Source: Liopterus haemorrhoidalis | Lineage: Eukaryota; Arthropoda; Insecta; Coleoptera; Dytiscidae | Assembly: GCA_963971575.1 (NCBI GenBank) | Contig: OZ020611.1 | Location: 242,940,654 to 243,004,653, forward strand | Direction of reading: 5' to 3' | DNA length: 64,000 bases | Shown: positions 19,391-31,193 of the stretch, in pieces | Numbering within the stretch: the stretch's first letter is position 1 | Layout of the letters: the number at the start of each line of letters is the position of its first letter | Translations under genes and position numbers: made by a program | Notes under the pieces: model-generated | What the model was told of the DNA's origin: nothing | Database searches by the model: none | The model's input: the letters and a program-made list of their open reading frames with translations, nothing else

Positions 19391-20484
19391 ATCGATGCTG
19401 TGCGCAAATTGATTGAAGAAGATCGGCATGTGACTTACCGTGAGATAGAGGCATCCTTTGGCATATCGCAGACTGCAATACATTCGATTTTGCATGAATA
19501 TTTAGCTGTGAAAAGGATCTGTTCCCGATGGATTCCGCATAATTTGACCGAAACTCTTAAAAGGCTCGTATTGATTAGTGTAAGGCAGGAATCGGCAGAC
19601 CGAGGCTCGCGAGCCTTATACGGCTCTTTGAGGACATTCGTGTGGCTCTTCAAAGTAAGTTGATAAGGAATAAAATTTAGAATATATTCAAAAAGTCATG
19701 GATTAAAAAAAAATTATGGCTCTTTACAATGTTTCCAGATTTCGTAAAGGGTGAATTTGGCCCTGTAGTCTCTAAAGTTTGCCGACCCCTGGTGTAATGG
19801 AATGTTAAAAAAATTCAACCTAGGCACTGCAAAATACGTATACAACATCGTTACAGGTGACGAAACTTGGATTTATTCATATGAACCGGAAACTAAGCAG
19901 CAATCCACTGTTTGGGTCTTCCAACTATTTATTCATATGAAATTAATAAAACAGTTTGTTCGGTTTAACCCACAAAAGTTGTTCGTTCACAAAGCACTTT
20001 CAAGAAAATGATCGCTTGATTTTCGATTGTACTGGACATATCTCAACCATTCCTTTAGAGGATCGGAGAACAGTTAATGCTGAATGGTATTCAACAATTT
20101 GTTTGCCAGAAGTCATCGACAAAATCAATTAAAACAACCAAAAACGTCGCGTCATTCTTCATCATAACAATGCAAGCTCCCACACAACACGTCAAACAAT
20201 TGATTATTTGAAGGAGAAAAACATCGAATTAATGTCTCATTGCCCGTGTTCACCTAACTTATCCCCTAAAGCCTTTTTTTGTTTCCCAATATCAAAAAAA
20301 AAATAAATGAGTAGACAGCGAATTTCATCACCTCAAGAAGCTATGGAAGCCTTCAAAAACCATGTTTTTGAGATACAAACTTCAGAGTGGAAAAAATGTT
20401 GAAGAATTGGTTTGAACGCATGTAAAAGTATATAAATCTTCAAGACGAATATATTGAAAAGCAATAAAACAGTTTGTTCAAAAA
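19391..20484 (+). pseudogene. Mariner copy 2, 5'-truncated, dead transposase
   Basis: Begins mid-gene at IDAVRKLIEEDRHVTYREIE and continues FGISQTAIHSIL, RICSRWIPHNLTE. It is interrupted by a 206-bp MITE (19586-19791), then FNLGTAKYVYNIVTGDETWI (first Asp intact) and, after frameshifts, LHHNNASSHT and CSPNLSPKAF. The second catalytic Asp is Asn and the third is Ala, so it could not be active even with the frame repaired. The 3' end has GACGAATATATTGAAAAGCA. Confidence 0.85.
19586..19791. mobile_element. hAT-type MITE inside mariner copy 2
   Basis: 206 bp, ends CAGGAATCGGCAGAC and GTTTGCCGACCCCTG, flanked by gtgtaagg and gtgtaatg (7 of 8). Copy 1 of the mariner has uninterrupted gtgtaag at this point, an empty site. 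Confidence 0.85.
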
Positions 20485-21079
20485 AAAAAATTTTTTTTTC
20501 TTTACGTACCAATAAACACCTGACGCCTAAACGGTTAAACCAAGATGAATAATTTGTCGAAGGAATTAAAAAATTAATCCAACTGGCAGTGCTGAAGGTA
20601 GAGAAAAGTTAAAGTCAAACGCTGTGGAAACTGAATATGATTAAATATTGTTTTTGATAATTAGACACGGCTACGTAGTTTCAAAATTATTTAAATCAGA
20701 TATACTTTTTCTCAACAATATTTAGGTTATAAAAGTAAAAGTAAAGATCTAGAAAAGAGTGTTATACAGTTTTTTGTTTATAACACACAAATTATTAATG
20801 TTTTTTTGTTATTATTTAACATTTCACTTTTTCTAACCATGTTTCTAAACATGGTAGCTACACGTTACATATGTCAATCTAGAGAAATTAAAGTATATAT
20901 TCTATATATTTATTTTGACTTTCTTCACTTTGTAAACAAATATATTATTATAGGTGTGAATTTATTTAAATAATAACTATTGTTCAGCGGTGTGAACTGG
21001 CCATAGTTACATTAGACTGGCATTTCTTTGAAATTTAATTAAATATTAATTATATGTTTATACAATTAATTTATTTTAT
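20485..21079. other. Intergenic, no gene seen
   Basis: AT-rich unassigned sequence. Confidence 0.5.
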
Positions 21080-22722
21080 ACCATCATTATAAGCGTGACA
21101 GCCCGAGGTGAGCCGAGCCTAGTCTTCTTCTTTCTAAGGTTCATGATCATACAGTGAATTTATTATTTAATGCAACATGTACTATGTCATTACCATGGAT
21201 ACAGTTTTTGACAGCAATATAAATCGTGTTCATTTTCATAGGAAAAACCATATTTACTAGCAAAATCAAAATATTTTATTAAAAATACATATATAAAAAA
21301 TAAATAAATAACTAATAAAAACTTATAATAAATGTTCAAAATTTTCTCTGTTTACTTGCAAACAAAATGTTAAGCGATCATAAAATGATTCAAAACATTC
21401 AGCAATGCTTTTGAGGTATATTGTTGGATGCTTGAACAATTTTATCTTGCAGTTCAGCAACATCCCTAAGTTCTCCATTATAAATTTTGGTCTTTAAATA
21501 TCCCCAATAAAAAAAAAATCATTGGGTGCCAAATCCGGAGATCTCACTGGCCAATTCATCGACCCTCCTCTTCCAATCCAGCTATTTGGGAAAGTTCTAT
21601 GTAAATATTCTTTTAACTATTCTAGCATAATGGACTTGTGCACCATCATGTTAAAACCATACTTTTCCATTAATTTTCAGGTTTCGCAACGCAGGTAATA
21701 TTTTTTGGTTTTGCAAAAGGGTTAGATATTTTGCGGCATTAAGGTTACCGTCAATAAAAAAGGCCCTATAATATTGGTTCCTATTATCCCTGCCCAAACA
21801 TTTAATTTTTGCGGCCTTTGAGTTCGGGAGGAATGAAACAAATGTAAATTTTCTCGACTCCAGTACCTAAAATTTTGTCTGTGCACTTCACCATTTAGAG
21901 TAAACGTTGCTTCGTCAGTAAATAAAATTCTTTGAAGCATTGTTGGGTCGGAATTCATTTTTTCAAACATTTCAAAACAAAAATCCATATGTACTGCTGC
22001 ATCCCTTTCTAACAATTCTTGATGATATTGAAATTTGTATGATCGAAACTTTTCTTTTTTTAAGAAGTTAAAAACAGATCCAATACTGACACCAACGGTT
22101 TGTGCAATTGATCATAAAGTATTTTGATTGTTTTCTTCCACTTGTAATAATATTTCCAACTGCTTCTTTTCTGTAAGCAAGTGGGATGTTGTTCTTTTTT
22201 TTATTATGTTTTGACTTAAGAGATCCTTCGCGATGAAATTTATTAACTAGCCTTGAAATTGTAGAAGGATTTGGTATTGGGCGATCTGGATAAGTTGCAC
22301 TAAATACAGCAGAAACTTCTCTTAAACTGATTTGGGAGTTATACCAAGTTACCATCATTATTTTTTCTTCATTTGTATACATGTTGATTAATTTTTAAAT
22401 CAGCAATGAGCAAAAGTATACACACTAATTGTCTATGTTGCAAATGAAAATGAACACGATTTATATTGCTTTCAAAAACTTTATCCATGGTAATGACATA
22501 GTACATGTTGCATTAAAAAATAAATTCACTGTATTTACAATCTGTAGTAATATGGTCAGTATTACGTCCATTTATTTAGCGCACACAGAAAAGCACCTAC
22601 AGTTTATAGTCGGTTGCGAACAGCTAAGCAGAACTGGCAATTTGTATAAATATTATTTACATAAATTATTTTACATAGGCAGGAGTTGAACTCTCGTCCA
22701 TACCTTTACTTAGCGATCAAAC
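21080..22722 (-). mobile_element. tRNA-related SINE (family K), split by a DD41D transposon
   Basis: Minus-strand order: GAGAGTTCAACTCCTGCC (B-box-like) near 22690, CAGTTCTGCTTAGCTGTTCG, TCTGTGTGCGC, GACCATATTACT, then after the inserted transposon the tail GGCTCACCTCGGGCTGTCACG near 21094-21115. The same order occurs unbroken at 31551-31842 and 36490-36787. Confidence 0.75.
21152..22531 (-). mobile_element. Tc1/mariner-superfamily (DD41D-like) transposon with decayed transposase
   Basis: 1380 bp with ~85-bp inverted ends starting CAGTGAATTTATT and flanked by TA. On the minus strand, 22382-22068 encodes a helix-turn-helix (MYTNEEKIMMVTWYNSQ... TISRLVNKFHREGS, the DUF4817-like pattern) and 22015-21722 encodes ILFTDEATFTLNGEVHRQNF (first Asp) and QKLNVWAGIIGTNIIGPF. 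Downstream and frameshifted are HDGAQVHYAR (second Asp) and PVRSPDLAPNDFF (third Asp), about 41 codons apart. This spacing and the motifs place it near the DD41D (rosa-like) lineage. Several stops and frameshifts show it is inactive. It lies at a TA inside SINE K. Confidence 0.85.
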
Positions 22723-22899
22723 AACATATATAAAAAATTTAACTCTTGCGGTCATAGACCATATGCCGTTCGTATTATATAATAATAATAATAATAATAA
22801 ACAATTATTTAACCTCAAATCATACTCACAAAAAAAATTAATATGTTTTACAAAAGATCATTTATAAATTCATTAAAAGAATAACATGAATTACTAGCT

Positions 22900-23902
22900 A
22901 AGATATTTTTAAAAGAAAGTTTAAATTTGAGTGGGGTATCAAATGAAACCTCTTAATGCGTGGATGCACAAACAAATTTTTATTTTTGATTTTTTTTTTT
23001 TTTTATGTGGTTTTTGTCAATATAATCGCAAAAAACTCTTGTCCCCCCTATCTCCCAGAGGGGTTGAACTAAAAATCTGAAAAAAAATCTCAATAATGTA
23101 CATTGATGGGAATAGGAATAGTTCAACAGAAAATGTTGATCAAATTGTTTTTTCGCAAAATATTGATTTTTTTGTGTCGTCGAAAAAAAAATATTTATTG
23201 TGTGATATCAAAAGAAAGCTCTTAAGATGTAGATAAAGGAACGGGAAGTAATTTATTATTATTATTTTTTTTTATTTTAATATGATTTTTTCCAAAAAAG
23301 TACTAAAAAATCTGTGTCCCGCACCTTTTAACCCTAAGGAGTTAAATTAAAAACCTGAAAAAATTCTGAGCAATGTATATTGCTATGAACCGGAAACGTA
23401 CGAGAGGAATTTTTTATCCGATTTCGATTTTGGAAAACATTACAATTTTTGTGTAACAGATTTTTTTTTTAATTTAAATTTTTTTGTGGGGATATTAAAT
23501 GGAAGATGTTTAAGTGCAGATTAAGGAACGGTAATTGATTTTTGAAATACATTTCATTTTGACTAAATTTTGGTAAGTATTAAGATTTATGTTTAATATT
23601 TAAGTTAAAATTAAAAAAATACATTTGTATATACATGGATTCATTTTGTTATGGGTAGAGAAGAGGCACGTAAATTTATTTTGAAAATATCGATTAAGGA
23701 AATAAATAAATAACTGGCCCGTTGCTGTGATTCCATTTCTCGTAGAGAATCTGTTTTTCATACAGTCGCAATATAAACAATGTCTCTGTAGGCATTATGC
23801 TCTTGCGTGACAAAAGATTGCCCGCAGTATTGCCAGGTCTGGAATGATATTTTTGCAATTATACAAAAAAGAAGAAAAAAGATGCGTTAAAATATATATT
23901 AA
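22900..23902 (+). repeat. Family B repeat, internal units, with flank
   Basis: Three diverged units of about 280 bp (starts near 22935, 23195, 23485), each with a TATCAAATGAAA-like start and a GTACATTGATGGGAA-like or ATTGCTATGAACCGGAA motif. The stretch to 23902 is the inverted paralogue of 2520-3610 (shared GCATTATGCTCTTGCGTGAC). Confidence 0.6.
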
Positions 23903-23998
23903 GGTATTATTAGAGATATAAGATACACGGTAGAAAAAATCTAACTGCATCCTTCTTGTCGTGCCTATTGATTTAAAGAATTTAAAACCAACACTTTT
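23903..23998 (+). repeat. ~95-bp direct repeat, left copy
   Basis: Starts GGTATTATTAGAGATATA, ends near AAAACCAACACTT, and recurs at 24961-25055 with about five differences. The 962 bp between the two copies hold a LINE fragment and a minisatellite. Confidence 0.75.
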
Positions 23999-24228
23999 TT
24001 TTTTTTTAAAGGTGATTATTGGCTTCTATCGGATTTCTCCAGTGAGCCAGTTTCTATTACTATTTTTAAAGTAGATGTATGTAAATGATGAGGGGGAGTG
24101 GGGTAGAGGAATAGTACGGGAGGAGGATGTTGCCGAGAGGCCGTCATGGCAGGACTGAGGTTCAGGAGGTAGCCATGTTGGGGTGACAATAGAGGGGGGA
24201 GTTAGTAATGAATGTGATATTTATGTTT
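23999..24228. other. LINE 3' flank, no frame
   Basis: G-rich on the plus strand (gatgagggggagtggggtag). Presumably 3' untranslated sequence of the LINE fragment at 24229-24842. Confidence 0.35.
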
Positions 24229-24842
24229 TTAAAGTTGTATGTCGGTGCTTGTAAGATATTCTGAGAGTGCGTTGTAAATATTTTTGTTGTCTTTAGATAA
24301 TATAGTTGCTATATTGGTGGGGATTTCGATTTTTCTCTGAGTAATGTGGCCATTAATGTGTCTTGTTCCTTTTTGAAATTTATACATGCGAAAATTAGGT
24401 GGTTCGGGTCGCCGACTTGGTCGCAATAACTGCATTTGTCATTATCCACAATGTTAAATTTCTTGAGATGGGCTGGGCAGCTGGTGTGGGACAGCCTAAG
24501 TCTGCAGATTTTAATTATGGAGCTTCGTGGTAAATTGTGCTTATAAAACCATGGTTTAGTTTGAATTTTTTGTGAGATTTTATAGTATGCTATGCCTTTG
24601 TTAATGCTGGTTTTTTCGTATTCCAATTGCCACTCTTGTTTAATAAGTTCATTGATTCTTTTCATGTATTCCTCAATGGTGTTTGTTGGAAAAATTGTTG
24701 AGCCCTCTATTATCGCTCTTTTGGCACGATTGTCAGCTATTTCATTATATACAATGCCGCAATGTGCTTTAATCCAGATGACGTGGGTTTTTATATTTTG
24801 TTCATTTTTCAGGTTTGTGATATTGTGTATAATCCAGTTGTG
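24229..24842 (-). pseudogene. LINE ORF2 fragment: RNase H and C-terminal zinc motif
   Basis: Minus-strand frame (ends at 24309 in its longest open part): HVIWIKAHCGIVYNEIADNR with following AKRA is the C-terminal segment of a LINE-encoded RNase H domain (WI..H.GI..NE.AD..AK). About 130 residues on, CSYCDQVGDPNHLIFAC gives C-x2-C-x7-H-x4-C, the zinc motif near the end of RNase H-bearing LINEs of the I/R1/Jockey group. RT and endonuclease are missing. The first ~35 residues of the open frame come from an unrelated minisatellite, so they are not LINE protein. Confidence 0.8.
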
Positions 24843-24950
24843 AAAAGCCCCAATTGTGTACGGCCCGAATTGTCCATCGCCCCAGTTGTTAATGGCCCCA
24901 ATTGTGAACGGCCCGAATTGTCTTACGGCCCCAGTTGTCATGGAACCAAA
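24843..24950. repeat. GCCCCAATTGTG / GGCCCGAATTGTC minisatellite
   Basis: Two ~54-bp units made of alternating half-units, for example GGCCCCAATTGTGAACGGCC and GGCCCGAATTGTC. The half-units contain AATT-centred near-palindromes. Confidence 0.75.
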
Positions 24951-24960
24951 TATAGACTAT

Positions 24961-25055
24961 GGTATTATTAGAGATATATGATACACGGTAGAAAAAATCT
25001 AACTGCAACCTTGTTGTCGTGCCTATTGATTTAAAAGATTTAAAACCAACACTTG
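24961..25055 (+). repeat. ~95-bp direct repeat, right copy
   Basis: Partner of 23903-23998. Confidence 0.75.
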
Positions 25056-26034
25056 TAATTGTGTTATGTAGTGACAGGCATTCATCGTTTGGCCTTCTAA
25101 TAATCATCATTCACTGACTAAATACCTACAAAACCCTGAAATGTGTGAAAATTTACACTTCACGTCAATTTTTTAATTTTCTTTTTTACACGCTACATTT
25201 GCTATTTATTTCTACATGTTGTATATAACTACAATAATGAGTAGCCCCGAACACCATAAACTCGATATACGATCGCGTTTTAGTACTAAAATTCTCACCG
25301 AACTTATTGAACAGACATGGTAGTTAATTTGGAAATGGAATGTCCATTGGGACATTTCTAAGCAATGTAAATCTCATAAGGAAATGTTAGATATATTAAA
25401 TTTTCCATGAGACTGTGTGAAAGAATAAATTGTAAAATAGTAAATAAGCAATTATGCATTGATGCAATCTCAGTTATGAGGAAACATTCAGAATCCGCGC
25501 TGTGCTCTGCTCTCTATAGGTAGCTACTTGTAGAAAGTACAACAATAAATTATCACCGATTTCATGTAATAAACACCTCAATTATTAATGTGGAAAACAT
25601 GCATTGCTCTCGTTAAATTATTTTAAAAGTTTATGATTATTGATATATTTTTAAATTTATAATTAATACCTGAAAGAAGGCTACCAACGTAGCAAGAAAG
25701 AAATGAAAGTTGCAGACAAAAAGTTTTGGTTTTTGAAGTTGTTTGTAAGGTAACCAACCGTGCTCGTTTTGGAAGTTTTGTCCTTCTTATAGAATTACTA
25801 TTGTATATATTGGCGCATGGTGTACATAATGATGTTGGGAAATACTCTTATTTACTTTTATATTGGCCATTTTATTGTTATTTCTTGTGCTATAATTATG
25901 TTTCAATTTATTAATCAAATTTTTATTTTTGTTTATGTTTTAACACGGTTAGTGCATATATTTGTTTGCAAGTCATAACGTTACTTAGGCTATATAGTTT
26001 TTCGGTAGAAAACAAAATCGGTTCATTTTGAAGG
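25056..26034. other. Intergenic; a family B end, then nothing recognised
   Basis: 25085-25180 matches the hairpin end of family B (TACAAAACCCTGAAATGTGT, GAAAATTTACACTTCACG). The rest to 26034 is AT-rich with no gene. The 62-codon frame at 25726 is not recognisable. Confidence 0.5.
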
Positions 26035-26136
26035 CTCTTCAATATTAGTATTTGGACTATATCTTTTTTTTTATTTGATTGTTTCTTTCCCCACCCCATC
26101 CAATTATTCCATAACTTAGAATGGATTCGACTAAGG

Positions 26137-26748
26137 CAGCGGTTCCCAAACTTTTTTGACCGCGACCCGGTACAAGGTTTTAAAATTTTTCGCGACCCCC
26201 TTTATGAAAAAAAAACATTTATTTACAAAACAAATTTTATTTTAAATCAGTGGCTTTATAGTAATAAAGAGTAATAAATAGTAATAAAGAGCACAAATAC
26301 ACACTATTCTAGTCAAAACCACAGAAAGGGGGGGGAGGTGGAGGGGGCGACGGCCCCTAGCGCACTAAGGAAAAGGGCGCCACATTGCGAAAGTGAGGTT
26401 CTTTTTTTTTGCTCTTCACTTGGATTTTGGGAGGTGAGGACCTTTTTGCTCATCACTTGGAATTTGTGAGGTGAGGAACTTTCTTTTTTGCTCATCATTT
26501 AGATTTTGGGAGGTGAGAACCTTGTTTTTGCTTATCACTTACATTTATTTGCCAAAGGCGCCAAAACGCAGTTTTGCCCCTAGTGCAAATTTTCCTTACT
26601 GCGGCTCTGATTCTAGTGATTAACTGACGTAAAAAAAATAGTATGTACAAAAAAATCCTTTTTTGTGTTTTTACAATCTTATTCGCGACCCGGCAAAATT
26701 TTTCTGCGACCCGGTGCCGGGTCGCGACCCACACTTTGGGAAACGCTG
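26137..26748. mobile_element. hAT-type MITE in LINE, 8-bp duplication gactaagg
   Basis: 612 bp including a nested element. Inverted ends CAGCGGTTCCCAAACTT and CTTTGGGAAACGCTG, subterminal CGCGACCCGG on both sides, and identical octamers gactaagg at 26129-26136 and 26749-26756. The termini resemble those of the widespread SPIN-like hAT group; that resemblance is from memory of the pattern only. Confidence 0.93.
26314..26609. mobile_element. hAT-type MITE (family H) nested in a hAT MITE
   Basis: 296 bp, inverted ends CAAAACCACAGAAAG and CTTACTGCGGCTCTG, octamer attctagt on both sides (26306-26313, 26610-26617). Contains GGGGGCGACGGCCCCTAGCG and 3 to 4 units of a GGTGAGGACCTTTTTTGCTC-type repeat. 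Other copies at 39657-39926 and about 60165-60316. Confidence 0.92.
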
Positions 26749-27430
26749 GACTAAGGTATAATAAAAAGTCTTTAGTTGACATATTGAGTATATTTTATTA
26801 ATTTTTCTAAAAATATAAATATATTTTCTCAGATTTCCTACTATAAAGTTCACGTTTTGATCCCATTTTAAGTGACTGTCAAAAATAACTCCTAAATATT
26901 TATACTTATTTTCTTGTTTAATGATGATTTTATTTTTAGTATCTGTATCTTTAACAGTTAGCTCACTATATAGCGGTAGCTTATTTTTATGAAGTGAAAA
27001 GGGCAAAAAAATGTTTTGTTAAAGTTTATGGTTAATATGTTTAATATCATCCAATCCTTCAGCGTTACTAGATCCCTTTCGGCCGCACTCCTAACATTTG
27101 ACCAATTTGAGCCTCTAATAAATAATACCGTGTCGTCAGCATATGAAAATATATCACCCATTATTTTTATGTTTAATAAATCGTTTATGTAAATTGTGAA
27201 TAAAAGAGGACCCAAAATAGTCCCTTGAGGTATACCCCATGATATTTGGCTTTCGGTACACATTGTATTTTTGAATTTAATTTTTTGAGTTCTATTACAT
27301 AAATAATTTTTTTAAAGTTTTAGCGTTATACCTCTGACACCATATCTTTCTAACTTTTCCAGTAATAGTGTGTGATTGACTGTAGCAAATGCTTTAGTCA
27401 AATCCAGGAACACAACAATATGAAAGTAAA

Positions 27431-27770
27431 GTATTTATATTTACAAGTGTTCACAGTGCAGTTTATCTTGATTTAAATACTTTTTCATCCTTACTCTTGA
27501 GCTATCTGTAGCTTGAAGCATTATAAAAAATAAAAATAATTAAAAATATCTCACTTTTAAGCACTTTCAATTTGCACTTTCAAGTAGGTACGACTTGTTT
27601 CCGTTTCTTTATTTTTGTTGATATCTATTTATTTTTATTATTATTTCTTTATTCTTGCTAATATTGGTGTTCTTGTACATGGGGGGGGGGGCAGTCGATG
27701 TGCGCAGTTTGACTGGCCATGCCAATTAGGAACCCTACGAACTTTTAAATGAAATTTTTGTCCTTTAGTC
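27431..27770. repeat. Short interspersed repeat, also at 33245-33420
   Basis: 27420-27610 matches 33245-33420 in the same orientation (GAAAGTAAAGTATTT, CATCCTTACTCTTGAG, GCACTTTCAA). A G-run lies at 27680-27690. No gene. Confidence 0.6.
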
Positions 27771-27880
27771 CAGTGCTTCTCAACCTTTTATGGCCTGGGG
27801 CCCCCCAAATTATATAAATGTTGTCTGCGGCCCCCCTATATATATATATATATATATCAAGATAACATGGATGGGTATAC

Positions 27881-27929
<49 letters not shown>

Positions 27930-30315
27930 TTACCGCTTATGCAAGCCAATTCTATGTACTCAATGGACGGTGTCAAACCAAAATTGACGTTTTCAGACCA
28001 GGGGAATGGCCTGAAAACGTTTTTCATGTTTTTTGGAGCTCTTGCACCCTGATTATATAGCAGCGATGACAGAGAAAATTTCACAAATGGTCTGAATACG
28101 AGGGTAGATCGTATATTTATATACAAATTTAGTTCACTGATTTGTCGTGAAGAGCGCGCGCCAGTAGTTTTTGTATATAACTTTTTATACAAAAAATGTA
28201 CGATTCCGACTTTGTCAGACCAGCACAATTCAGTCGACGTTGTCAAGCCTTAAATCTGGCAACACTGTATAGAATGAGCTAGATAAATATTCCAGTCATG
28301 ATAATTTTAGTTCATTGTAAGAACTTAAATATTTTCTTTCAATTTGTCTTACAGAAAAACTTTAAACTCAAATTTAGTTTTGGCAGAATCGTAGATACTT
28401 GAAAACAATGCATATAACCGATTTGTATCAAATTTGTTCAAATTAAAATTTTGGTATTTGCGCCATGAAATTCTTCTTTTTTTCCAATTTAGAAATAATT
28501 ACATTTTTATAGTTTATAGATTTTTTAAAGCGTGCTGAATGTTAACTTTGCTCATATATTTCACAGAAAATTATTCTAATACGGACATCAATGTCCATAA
28601 TTTATTCTTAATTTCAAAGAAGAACACAAAAGGTTTCAAATTACAAATAACTCGTTTGAACAATTACTTTTCTTAATTGTAAAAAATAAAAATAATTGTA
28701 AAAAACAAAAGTTCCCATTTAATTTTGAGTATTGAACATTTATGTGTACGTTTAAGAGCGTACTGTACCTGGGTTACGCTCAACGGATACGTGCATTTGA
28801 AAGGGCCAAAGAATTTGAACCAAATGTTGTCAGATCAATTTGATTTTTTTTTTAATTTGAAGATAATGATTGGCTCCGTTGGATTTAAGAGTTAAAATTT
28901 GGTTTTATTTTTAATTTTCAGTTTTACAATGTTCTAAACTTTGTCTAACTTCACATCACTGTTCCTCCGTAAATCAATAACAATTGCAAATTCCATAGCT
29001 AGAATCCTATAGATTGTACTTTTATCTTTAAAATGAGCCCTTATTTATGAAAATTAATTAATATTTAGCACCAATTCTTTGGCCCACACCGAAACACTAT
29101 TTATATGAAATACTGGCATTTACAAGCATCGAGAGATGTATCCATCTGGTAGCGTGGTTTTAAACTAATCTAATCATAGTAGAGGGAGTCTTAAGCTCCG
29201 CCTTCGTTTCCTACACATATCTTTGAATTCGGTTGAAATGGGTAACAGAAGATCTTTGGAATAAAACAGTTTGTGACGTCAAATTTACCTGTTTTATTTT
29301 AGACTTTCCGTGGTAGAATACAAATTCATATTGACACAAAAAAATGGTCCCAAAAATGAAGTTAAATAATTATGGCCGGCTTCTGAAAGCTTAGTTAACT
29401 ATAACCAAATGGTCAGAACATGGTTGTTATGGTAACGTATGGGATTGTTATACTGTAATCGAGTTTAACCAAAAGGTTAAATCAACCCCTAAAGGGGCGA
29501 ATCTATGATTATTAACATAATTTTTTGATGATAAAAAAAAACTATTATTTCTACAAAATTATCTGTAAAATCAGAATTGGTAATAAATATTAATCACTTT
29601 TCACGTACAAGAGCTTATTTTAAAGATAAAATTACAATATAGAGTGGTTAAGTGTTAACATTTGTAATTTTTATTCATTTACTGAGTAACAGTCATGTGA
29701 AATTGAAAAAAATATAGCACTGTAAAATTGAAAATTAATAATAAATCAAAATACAAATTTAAACTTATTAAAATATTTAATTTATTTACTTTATTTTTTA
29801 TTAAAATTTATTTACTTATTTACTTATTAAAATTTTGATATTTTCTTTCATATCTTGATATAAAAAAAAAAATCAAATTGATTCGAATATATTTAATCTA
29901 TATTTTATGATTCCCAAAAATACAGATTGATTTATAAATATTAGCACTTTTCCCTCTCCCTGTAAGCTACTTCCACTTTGGTCACTCCCCCAATGACGTA
30001 ATACGACTTCTCGCCACCGCACCCCGCGTGCAACGATGGACTTTGGAGGTGGCTACATTCGCCTCTTAACTTCAGATTTTAAGATGCCATATCATAGGCT
30101 CGAAACCTGGTTTCACTCTGTCATGACATTAAATTACGAGAAAATATATATAGCTCTTGTTTTTTGAATGTCAGATAAATAAACCCATAGAAAAAAAGCA
30201 TATTAGACAGAGATTTTTTTTGTGAATTTTGTCTTACATTCACTTGGAACATGTAGAAACGAAAAATAGGTACCAAGAAAAAATTATGTGAAGTGTGAAT
30301 TTTCACACGTTTCAG

Positions 30316-31193
30316 GGTTTCGTAGGTATTTAGTGAATGATGATTATTTGGGAAGCCAAAACAAATTTTATGTTAAAATATTTTTTTATTAATTTTAATT
30401 TGAATGCCTAATAATACCATTATTTGGGTTTCTAAAAATTTGCAGTATTTTTTTTTTTATATAGCAAGGTTCATTAATATTTTGAAAATTGCGCCTACGG
30501 CTTCCATTGGTTGTTTAAGTCATAAACTCCGCCCCTCTGATTTCGTATGCATTCAAACATAGAATTTAATTATAATATCAATACTTCCCACTGGTTATTA
30601 AATTTACGCTTTTAAAAATTAAATGCAACATTTGCCAAAATATAACTAGAATTTTGACAAAATAATTTAAACAAAATAAAAATGCAAAACAAAAAACAGA
30701 AAAAATAAAAATTGACGGGAGTTGAACAGTAGTTTGCAACTTACGAAACGAGAACGTTACCACTGATCTACGAACGTTCACTCCTTTACTGTGTTAAATA
30801 GCAGATTAAATATTTTACATATTTTAGTTAAAAACAGAAAAAATGCGTTATTTTCCGAAAACATAATCGGATCAAAAATTCCTGTTTTACTATTCCGGTT
30901 CACACCAATGTACATTACTTAGAATTTTTTCAGATTTTTAGTTTAAACCATCTGGGCTACAGGTTGTGGGACAAAATTTTGCACAATTCTCGCAAAAATC
31001 GCGTCAAAATAATTTATTTTGCAAAAATAAAATTAGTATTAGTATTTTAGTATTTTTCCTATGTGCGGGTCAAAGAGTTGTATAAGCATGTCAAATTTCA
31101 ACTTTCTAGGTTTAGCCGTTTGGCTACAATTTTTACCGAACAGACAGACAGACAGACGACAAAATGACGGTATAAGGGTTTTACAAAACCCTA
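30316..31193 (-). mobile_element. Family B element with internal tRNA-like segment
   Basis: Bounded by cagggtttcgtaggtattta and ggttttacaaaaccctaaaa, that is inverted AGGGTTTTGTAGGTA-like ends. On the minus strand a tRNA-like segment has GATCAGTGGTAACG (A box) at about 30757-30772 and GTTCAACTCCC (B box) at 30717-30727. The GTCT tract and the AGTTGAAATTTGACATGC motif lie at the other end. Same plan as 45516-46572. Confidence 0.65.

Larger units (their letters stand above)
26035..27430 (-). pseudogene. LINE reverse transcriptase fragment, interrupted by nested hAT elements
   Basis: Minus strand, in order: [18 protein letters not shown], then KNYLCNRTQKIKFKN, GIPQGTILGPLLFTIYINDL, FSYADDTVLFIRG (YADD catalytic box), DWMILNILTINFNKT, after a frameshift KYKYLGVIFDSHLKW and KTFYYTLV. 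The frame resumes on the far side of the inserted hAT element as ESILSYGIIGWGGERNN. These are RT palm and thumb motifs of a non-LTR element. Both endonuclease and 3' parts are missing. Frameshifts make it non-functional. Removing the insert and one 8-bp duplication restores the frame at that joint, so the LINE was there first. Confidence 0.85.

Noticed and set aside
27790..28246. Frames with YIYIYI runs
   Set aside because: Translation of TA microsatellites.
30316..31193. Family B as a Helitron
   Set aside because: The GTGTGAAAATTCACAC palindrome near one end recalls a Helitron hairpin, but there is no CTRR end, no TC start, and the ends are inverted.
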